Position numbers and translations under genes: made by a program
The notes under the pieces: generated by a model
What the model saw: only the letters and a program-made list of their open reading frames with translations
Database searches by the model: none
Told to the model about the DNA's origin: nothing
Shown: positions 56,621 through 64,000 of the stretch, piece after piece
Layout: each line of letters starts with the position of its first letter
How positions within the stretch are numbered: the stretch's first letter is position 1
Source of the DNA: Dermatemys mawii
Lineage: Eukaryota > Chordata > Testudines > Dermatemydidae
DNA: 64,000 nt
Direction: 5' to 3'
Assembly: GCA_007922305.1 (NCBI GenBank)
Contig: ML677334.1
Coordinates: 58,101,967 to 58,165,966, forward strand

Positions 56621-56806
56621 GGTTTAAGATCAGCAGCTGTGTTAGTCTGTATCTATAAATAAGACCAGGAAGACTTGTAGCACCTTTGAGACTAACCAGT
56701 TTATTTCAGCATAAGCTTTCATTGGATGAAGTGGGCTATAGACCACGAAAGCTTTATGCTGAAATAAACTGGTTAGTCTCAAAGGTGCTAGAAGTCTTCG
56801 TCGTCT
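56621..56806 (+). mobile_element. Palindromic (fold-back) SINE with ~52-bp arms
   Basis: The head ATCAGCAGCTGTGTTAGTCT is followed by a body arm at 56669-56720 (GAAGACTTGTAGCACCTTTG onward) and its inverse at 56747-56799, with about one mismatch and one indel. A 26-bp loop separates them. The flanks GATGTACAAATA (56609-56620) and GATATACAAATA (56807-56818) are one target duplication around the whole unit. Confidence 0.9.
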
Positions 56807-57797
56807 GATATACAAATAAGAACCACAAGGGAGCAGCAGCGGGTAATTACATTATAGAGTAGTGAAGAGAAGTGGACATAGCTGACTTGTTTAATTTAGA
56901 TTTCTTTATAAACTGCAAACATCTCAGCCACGTATAGCTTATTTGTTAAGGAGAGAAAGGACAGCTCACAGCCTGAGTACATACGGGGTGCAGAGAGAAT
57001 ATCTGAGATCAGAAGAATTCTTCCCTTGGACAGCCCAAAGCTAAAGCACCTGCTCACATTGGCAGGCCCTTGAAGTGGGGCTGGCTGTGCACTGCCTGCT
57101 AATAGTGTCAAAGGACTGATATAGCAGCCAGGGATTTCTGGGGTACAGAGATGTCCAAGCTTTTTCCCATTTTCTCAGGCCATGTCTCCTACTCTGGCAG
57201 CTGGGACAGGAGTGGCAGAACAGCTCTTATGCTGGATCTGTACCTTTGAGAGATGCCCTTTATTGGAATAGTTCTTGGCTGCCAGTATCCACTGTAGGGC
57301 CACTTTGTGCCAGCAGAGGAGCCTAAAAGCAGCTGTACTACACCACAGTGCAGAATCTGCCCTATAAAGGAGCTTTACTTCAAAAAATATTAGTGTAAAT
57401 ATTTCAGACAGGAGCCCAATTCCAGTTGAAAAAAATATTTGAAATAATTATCAAAACACATGAAAAGCATTTTTACAGTAATTCTTAAAGATAACCTGTA
57501 TTTGTGTGTGATTGAAAGAGAGAGAGACTTTGGGGGTGGGGCGGATGATGGGTGATGAAATGCCACAGGCCCAAGCTTGTGCTCTGTGCCTATATATTGT
57601 TCTTTCGTTTAACTATGAGCAGTGGGAGAAAACTGAAGGTTGATTGCTTTAGTTCTTGATAACCGTGAATCATACGGTACCATGTTTGCTCTAAGCACAC
57701 CTACCAGATCACAACCTTCAGGTGAGTTAGGCAGAGGAATGCTTATCTTCCCCCAGTACATGGATTGTGCTGGGGCTTAGGTGTGAGATAGGCATCA

Positions 57798-58482
57798 GCA
57801 GGGCCGGTGCAACCACTAGGCGGTTACCTAGGGCACCAAGATTTGAGGGTGCCAAAAAACGGTGCCCAAAATGTCTGGGATGCTCACCCGGCACTGCTGT
57901 GCAAGGGGGCACTGCGGCTTTGATGGGCACTGGCTGGCACTGGAGCTCCCACTGCTGCTGCCTGGCTGGTCTCCGGCTGCTTTACTGGGCCTGGGCTCCG
58001 TCCTGCTGCTCCGAGTCACTTTCCTCATAAGTACCCACCACCTTGCCTGCAGCCAGCCCCTGTCTCCTGCCAGCCCTGCCCTCGCTGCCCTGCCTCCAGT
58101 CAACCCTGCACCCCTACCCATAGCCAGCTCCTCTCTAGCCAGCCCTGCATCCCTGCCCGCAGCCAGTCCCTTGCCACACCCCCAGCCCTGCCTGCAGCCA
58201 GTCCCACACCCTCTGCCTCCAGCCAGCTCCACACCCCCTTCCCTACCCGAAGCCAGCCAGCCCCACGTCCTGTCAGGTTATTCATTTATTTTCATTAAAT
58301 ATGTAGACTAAATAATGAAATGAATAAATTTTCAAGCTGAACGTGTATTAATTCTAATGAACAATGCCACATTATGCAGAATTCATTTTTGAAAGTTTAT
58401 AATAAACGATGCTCCAGGAGGAGCAGGGACGGGGGGTGGGCACAAGTTGTTACTAGGGTGCAAAATATCCTTGCACTGGCCC
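57798..58482 (+). mobile_element. DNA transposon remnant with AGGGCCGGTGCAA ends (685 bp)
   Basis: The left terminus GCAGGGCCGGTGCAA and the right TTGCACTGGCCC are inverted repeats with one mismatch. The flanks TAGGCATCA (57789-57797) and TAGGCATTA (58483-58491) form a likely 8-9 bp duplication, as for hAT. The centre holds C-rich tandem-like units with a CCAGCC(C)TGC theme. No transposase is visible. Confidence 0.75.
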
Positions 58483-59565
58483 TAGGCATTAGGTGCCTGC
58501 CTAGAGTCTGGCCGTGATGTGCATGCTCAGAGGCAGAAACATAGAGACCTAGGGAACTTTTACCCTGAAAAAACATAGCCAAAGAGTGACTTTAGGTGCC
58601 AAAAAGGGTAGGTGGCAGTCAAGTGGCGGTCTTGTGGCTCAGAGTGGTGCTTAAAACCTATGAGGATCTGGGCCTAAGGGACTACGGTCTTCTGGAAGCC
58701 TGTGGTTGAGCAGAACATTGAATCTTGGCCTCGCATATCTCAAGCTGGCATCCTAATCACTTGGCCGGCTTTTCCGTCCCAGGGTTAACGCAAGCCATAA
58801 GTGCCTCAAGTTGGGCAGCTAAAAACTGAGCACTCCAAATTGAGCACTTTTTCAAAATTTGGACATTTAACTAATTAAATCATTTGAAATTCATATTCAA
58901 ATGCATGATCAACCAGTCCCCACTCAGCAGTCACTGCACAATCATCCATCACCCTTGTCCTTGAAGCGACATTCCCCTCACAAAACTACCCATGCATCTG
59001 TCCTTATATCCAGAATAGCTACAAAGGAAAAAAAAGAAGTGAAAAACAAGACAATGCTGGCTTTTTCACTTTCAGTCATTTCACAGCTCTCCGTCATTAG
59101 CTCAAGTTACATTAGGGGGTTAAATTTCTGTAGTTTATGGTGACAGCATATGCAAACAACATGAGCAACATTTTGCCATTTCCTCCTGCTTATCTGTTCT
59201 CCTCCCACATTCATCCTGTATGCCCTTGTAACTGGCTCTTTCCCCATGTGTAGAATATTATCACTCACCCATAAATCCAGCCCCTTTCTTGTTCTTTATC
59301 TCCCCAAATAGCTATAAGTTCTACAAATATATTTTTGCCCTTCTCCCTCTGATTAATTTTCCATCCTTGTCCTTTGAGGTTTTCTGTTTTTCCTTCTTCC
59401 CCCTCACTTTGTCCACTCTTCCCCACTCATTTTTATGTCTTGTATAGCTGCTGATTCAGAAAATCTTCCAAGATGGTATGGGTATATGATGGAGCAGGAA
59501 CCCTGACAGAATCAACATGGCCTGCTGTAAGGAAATCCACAGTTTATTGAAAGGATAATGACCTC

Positions 59566-59690
59566 GACGTTATTAATAATTGTTCCTGTTGCCATAGCAC
59601 CTAGAGGTCTGGGCCCCGAGTTTTTGACACTGTACAAACACATATTAAAGAGATGGTCCCTATCCAGGAGAGCTTATGTTCTTCTCTCAA
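59566..59690 (+). repeat. Ancient interspersed repeat, third copy
   Basis: TTGCCATAGCACCTAGAGGT, CTGTACAAACACATATTAA and GAGAGCTTATGTTCT follow the same block order as 14975-15100. Confidence 0.55.
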
Positions 59691-60332
59691 TATGCCCCTC
59701 CGTTCCCGCCGCAAATGTGGGGATGTGAATGTGCAGAGTGAGGTTGAAGGGTTCCTAGAATAAGCCTATATCACCCTCCACTTTCTGCTGGGTTTTACTC
59801 CTCTCTCCTTATCTTAGTAAGAGGATGGGATGAGCATTTGGGCTTATGGTTGGGAGTGGGGGGGAAGAGGCACCTAATTGGCTGCCAAAAAATCAGAGTT
59901 TGCAACATCTTTCATAGCTGCCCAGGACTCATTAAGCAGTTTTTCCCTCATGCAGGTTGTCACTCCTATCCAAGAGAACAAATTACAAAGAGAAGACCTA
60001 AGATAAATTCCTTGAGCTTTTAGTTAATGTAATTATTTTTCCAAATGTACAAGTACTACAGACAGGAAAAACGGAAGATGTTTTTGGCCTACACAGACCC
60101 CCCAACCAGAATCTTCTCCTCTTCCTCAACCCAATGACCCTATATCCTATTTATGGGCACCACCAGCAGATCAGTGGGGTGATGGTACAACTCAGCACAA
60201 TGGAAAATACATTATTACAGTCCAGTGAGTTCCTGGCATGAACAAAGAAAGGGTCCACCTTACTTTTGCCTGTTTTATGCAGAGCTGATTGAGGAAGAAG
60301 GTGACAATATCTCAGACTGTCTCAGACTGAAT

Positions 60333-60560
60333 GAGAGACAAGGTGGGTGAGGTAATATCTTATATAGGTCCAACTTCTGTTGGTAAGAGAGACAAAATTT
60401 TGAGTTTATACAAAGCTCTTCTTTGGGTCTGGGAAATGTACTGAGTGTCACAGTTACATAAAAGGTGTAAAAGAATGAAATTTGTGTAACTACTATTGCT
60501 AAACAAAGGACTACTCAAGATGAAGTGGTCTGTTAACATCTCTCCCATTATAGGGGAGAA
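60333..60560 (+). repeat. Interspersed repeat of unassigned family
   Basis: ACAAGGTGGGTGAGGTAATA, CCAACTTCTGTTGGTAAGAG, AAGCTCTTCTTTGGGTCTGG and AAGATGAAGTGGTCTGTTAA form a series I recognise as a common sauropsid repeat, but I do not name its family. Confidence 0.55.
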
Positions 60561-61154
60561 AATTGAATTGCAGATTGAATAGCATTGTTTGGTACAGTCT
60601 AAAATACATTAGGTATGTAGTATATAGGAATACCAAGATGTCTTTTGTTAATGCCTCTCCAATATTACTTTAAAAATCTTCAGTTTATGTGCTTGTGATT
60701 TATGTCTAAAACTATATCTTGTCCTGCTACATTAGCCACAAAACAACAGTGTGCGCACACACACACCTCTTTGCTAATTTTCAGTTAAGTTTGCTCAAGT
60801 ATATTTCCTTACCAATGCAATCACTAAAACTCAAGGAAATCACTGGTTAAATAAATATCAGCCGCCGCACTGATAACAATGCACATGCTTTATCACTCAA
60901 TGTAATCAGCTCTATAACAAATTTACTTTCAATTCCACTCACAGTGCACTCATCCAGTTCTTCATAGTCACAGTTTAGAGGCAGAACTTGTTTCCGTCCT
61001 TCCAACAGAGATACTTTTAAAGTGTATATGGTGTTACTTCTACCTTAAAGTTTGTTGTTGTTTTTTTAAATCTGAGGTTAGATTTCAGGTGAGATCCACC
61101 ATGGAATTCAGGGAAGGATTATCCCAGTGTGGAACAATGCCTTAAAAACACAGT

Positions 61155-61300
61155 TTGGCACATAGTGCTTTATAGCCTATGAATTAGGTGGGTATTATTC
61201 TATTCGTATTTTAAAGGAGATAAGGATTAAATAGCATGCCTGAAGTCACGAAGCAAGTTAGTGTCAGCGCTGGAGGCTCATTGCCCAGGCATGTGATCAT
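61155..61300 (-). repeat. MIR-like SINE, reverse orientation
   Basis: GGTGGGTATTATTCTATTCG, TTTTAAAGGAGATAAGGATT and GCCTGAAGTCACGAAGCAAG match a reversed MIR layout. Old and diverged. Confidence 0.55.
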
Positions 61301-63145
61301 ATAATAGAACTCATTATAACACTTATAATTTAAATAATATAATTTTTGTCTTCAAAGTCCGGTATGAACATTAAGTACTTAATGCTTGCTCTACCTTGTC
61401 CTGTTTGCTGAGGTCAGTGGTGCAGACCCATACAGCATGTGTGATGGGCACAACTTTTATGAACCAGCTGGCCAGGCCTCACATTCTTATTATTTTGAAA
61501 ATCAGTTTTCTTTCTCCTGCATGGGCTACCTGCCAGACCTGAGTCTAAACATTAATTAATCCATGTACACTCTTCATGGGGGACAGAGTTACTGTTGCTC
61601 TAAGCTCTTTCACTCAATGTCCTGAAATGTTGTGATTAATAGATTGCTTTTGTATTTGGTTCCCTGTGATGTGACTGGTTTTATTATGATAATTTAGGCA
61701 GGCATAGAAGTGTTCACATGTGCCTCTATTTTCATTTTCTCTTTCATGGTCACATTTACTAGTTCCTTGAATACATCGGCTTAATGGAGTTAAAGTGAAA
61801 GTAACTGACTGATGAGAGTTCATGGCTGCCCTGGTTATTTTAATGCCAAAGTATCCAGCATGTTCTATAAAGAAGGAGTACTGGAAAAGGGAAAGTTGGT
61901 TGTTTTCTTTTCAAGATCTGTGCTGGATAGACCTCAGAGCTGCTGAGGGAGGGCAATAAGAAAGGAGAGCACTTATGTTTTGGAGAAAAGAAGAGGTATA
62001 AATGTAATAAATTATTATAAGCAATAATAGCACTCGACCTCTGGTAGGTAATTGTGTATAACCACTCAGCTATTTCTTAGTTAGGGGTTTGTTTATTAGC
62101 TGGTTTATTGCTTTATCATGTTTCATTTTGTCTATGTTGAAGGCCTAGCTTGGCAGTCTGCCCACATGGCATACCAAGAAGCTGCTGTATTATGGGGATG
62201 GTATTTGCTATTGCATTGATAGTGGCAAAATACATCCCGCTGAGAAGATTGAAATCTGAAGCAAATTCTACATATACAGACTAATTGGGTGCAATGTCAA
62301 ACTCAGCATTACAAACTTGATTTGGGATAAATAATTGGGAAAAACCAACAATATGGAACACACGGAAATGCTACAAACTCTACTAAATATAATTCCTTCC
62401 TTCCATATGGCTCAGTATCTCTTCTTCCCCCTTCCCAGCACATAACAGACTCTTTTTTAAGTCTCTCACCTACCTGGGGGGCTGCTCCTTACAGCAGCTG
62501 TAGACATGACAGGTGGGCTGTCATGCAGTATTTGCTTGCAGTAGTGATGATAAGACATACTAGTGTCTCCAGCTGTAGAGTGGTTAGGGATGGATCCTCT
62601 TTGCTTGTAAAGGCAGTTGGGGAATGGATCCCCTTTGTCTCTTGTAACCAGCTAGAGAGAGAGAGAGAGACTGTGACTATAAAAAGGGATTGTCTCAGAC
62701 ATGTGTATGTGTGGGAAGTTTGAGTGGGAAGCGAAACAGGTCTCCAGAGACACTCCCAATACCAGCTGTTTAGACTTAAGAGCTGACATTACAAAGGCCT
62801 GCTCAACACTATAGAGTTAGTCTTACATTGACGTAATTGTGTATCTATCTATACTACCATGTTCCTCTCGCAGCTTTAACTCACCCGCGAAACCGACCTA
62901 ATAAATCCACCTCGCCAAGAGGCGTAGCGTCAGATTAACATACGGTAATGTGGTGTCAGTATAGATACTGCATTACTTACAGTGTCCCACAATGGCCCAC
63001 CGTGACTGCTCTGGTCACCCTTTTGAACTCTGCTGCCCGGCAGGCAGGTACTCAGTTCTCCCCTTTTAAAGACCTGGGAATTTTTGAAATTCCATTTCCT
63101 ATTTGCTCAGCATGAAGAGCTAACAAAGCTTCTGCCCAGCTGACC

Positions 63146-63969
63146 ATGCCTGCTCCATGGAGCAAAAGCACTCCTGCCTGTAGTACACCGGAGATAGTGG
63201 ATCTCTGAGTCTGTGGGGAGAGGAAGCTGTGCAGTCACTGCTCCAATCCAGCTGTAGGAACTTTGAGATCTATGGCCAGATCGCCCTGGCCATGGGGGAG
63301 AAGGGCTACAACTAGGGTTACCACCTTTGAAATGCAAAAAACCTGCACCCCCTCCACACAAGGCAAGCCTAACCACCATACCACAAACCCTAACCTCCCC
63401 CTTCACTCTGCCCTCCGCTTCAACAGTCACTTATAGTATCTAGAGAAATAAAACACATAGATAAGATTGATACTATTACATGTCTCCTCACTTTTGACTC
63501 AAAGCCTCTCTTGTACACATGTGGTGCCTTTGTGTGTTGGTGAGCAGACAGCTGCTGTAGTTTCAACAATTTTGATCCGTCATCACTTAAGCAGTGGAAG
63601 TGGGAACACTGCAGCATCTTTAGCTGGACACAAAAGCTTTTAACATTACCTATCCCAGTGTATTGTGATAACAATACAAATCTTTAGACCCAGGGAAAAA
63701 ACTCTGGAAGATTAAATTATTTTTCTGGCAACTGGCAAATCCTTAAAAATCCCAGCCAAGCCGGTCAAACACCGGTGAGGTGATAACCCGAGCTGACTGG
63801 GACATGCAGCCATGCCACGCGGAACTCAAAGAGCTGCAGCGGGCAAGGGATGCAAACAGTTACTCTATAGACATACCACTTCTACTAGGAGCTGCATGCC
63901 ATCCTCAGCAACGATCCCCCTACCTCTACCGCAAAGTGCCCCGTGGATATGTTGAAGGAGCTGGAGTGA
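63146..63969 (+). pseudogene. MYB/SANT-like DNA-binding protein of Harbinger element, broken
   Basis: Peptides of the Harbinger-encoded MYB/trihelix protein are readable in pieces: STPEIVDL, WGEEAVQSLL, then NFEIYGQIALAMGEKGYN before the MITE. After it come ELKELQRARDANS and, in another frame, ELHAILSNDPP up to a stop at 63967-63969. The frame is broken by a stop after STPEIVDL, a frameshift, and the 475-bp insert. In active elements this protein assists the transposase in binding DNA. This copy cannot make it. Confidence 0.7.
63315..63789 (+). mobile_element. MITE inserted in the Harbinger pseudogene
   Basis: The left end is GGGTTACCACCTTTGAAATG and the right end in reverse complement is GGGTTATCACCTCACCGGTG. 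The open peptides of the host pseudogene stop and resume on either side. The interior carries no recognisable coding. The target duplication is not clear. Confidence 0.6.
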
Positions 63970-64000
63970 CAGGCCACCACCTGAGGACCAGGCCACTGGA

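Larger units (their letters stand above)
54261..62792. other. Intergenic region downstream of RNF138
   Basis: No exon is recognised in these 8.5 kb. In human the next gene to the right is MEP1B; I looked for meprin-like peptides and saw none. Repeats are listed separately. The stretches 55350-56600, 56830-57780, 58500-59560, 59700-60330, 60570-61150 and 61310-62790 are AT-rich and show nothing I can name. Confidence 0.55.
62793..64000 (+). mobile_element. PIF/Harbinger transposon, left part
   Basis: The start AGGCCTGCTCAACACTATAG, the CACCTCGCCAAGAGGCGTAG and GTCAGTATAGATACTGCATT blocks, and a MYB/SANT-like reading frame downstream match the layout I know for turtle Harbinger elements. The right end lies beyond the window. 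It is interrupted at 63315-63789 by a MITE. Confidence 0.65.

Noticed and set aside
52000..64000. Possible first exons of MEP1B, the next gene in human.
   Set aside because: I looked for meprin signature peptides (astacin zinc motif, MAM domain) and saw none. The gene probably begins beyond the window.

Overview
This is a vertebrate genomic window, very probably from a turtle. The evidence is spliced genes with canonical splice sites, CpG-island promoters, tRNA-derived SINEs of the type I know from cryptodire turtles, CR1 LINE tails, and many short hAT and PIF/Harbinger-like elements. The species call rests on my recognition of these repeat families, not on a search.

Three protein-coding genes are present, in the order known from human chromosome 18q12: TRAPPC8 (minus), RNF125 (plus), RNF138 (plus). 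Only the first two coding exons of TRAPPC8 are included (9241-9397 and 603-797); the gene runs off the left edge. RNF125 is complete: six coding exons between 25247 and 37684, 234 codons plus stop. RNF138 is complete in its coding part: seven coding exons between 44142 and 51839, 247 codons plus stop, behind a non-coding first exon in a CpG island. All exon joins were checked by hand for reading phase and GT/AG ends.

RNF125 and RNF138 are related RING-type E3 ubiquitin ligases. Both have an N-terminal RING, a C2HC finger, two C2H2 fingers and a C-terminal ubiquitin-interacting helix. Their coding introns share the same phases, apart from one extra 72-bp exon in RNF138. This makes them a readable tandem duplication.

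Layout: 1-602, TRAPPC8 intron 2. 798-9240, TRAPPC8 intron 1, rich in CR1, MITE and SINE copies. 8810-9790, CpG island and TRAPPC8 promoter. 9800-24980, intergenic, with hAT and MITE copies and a GC-rich tract. 24990-38500, RNF125, whose intron 2 carries nested LTRs and hAT elements. 38500-43100, intergenic, with MIR-like copies, an L1-type fragment and CR1-like tails. 43100-51840, RNF138. 51840-62790, RNF138 3' UTR (end not fixed) and intergenic sequence. 62793-64000, a Harbinger element with a broken MYB/SANT gene, running off the right edge.

I see no RNA gene, CRISPR array or new enzymatic system. The most unusual signals are four SINE insertions that are internal palindromes, each bracketed by one pair of target-site duplications; several readable nested insertions with exact duplications; and a short segment shared by RNF125 intron 1 and a site 1.5 kb upstream.
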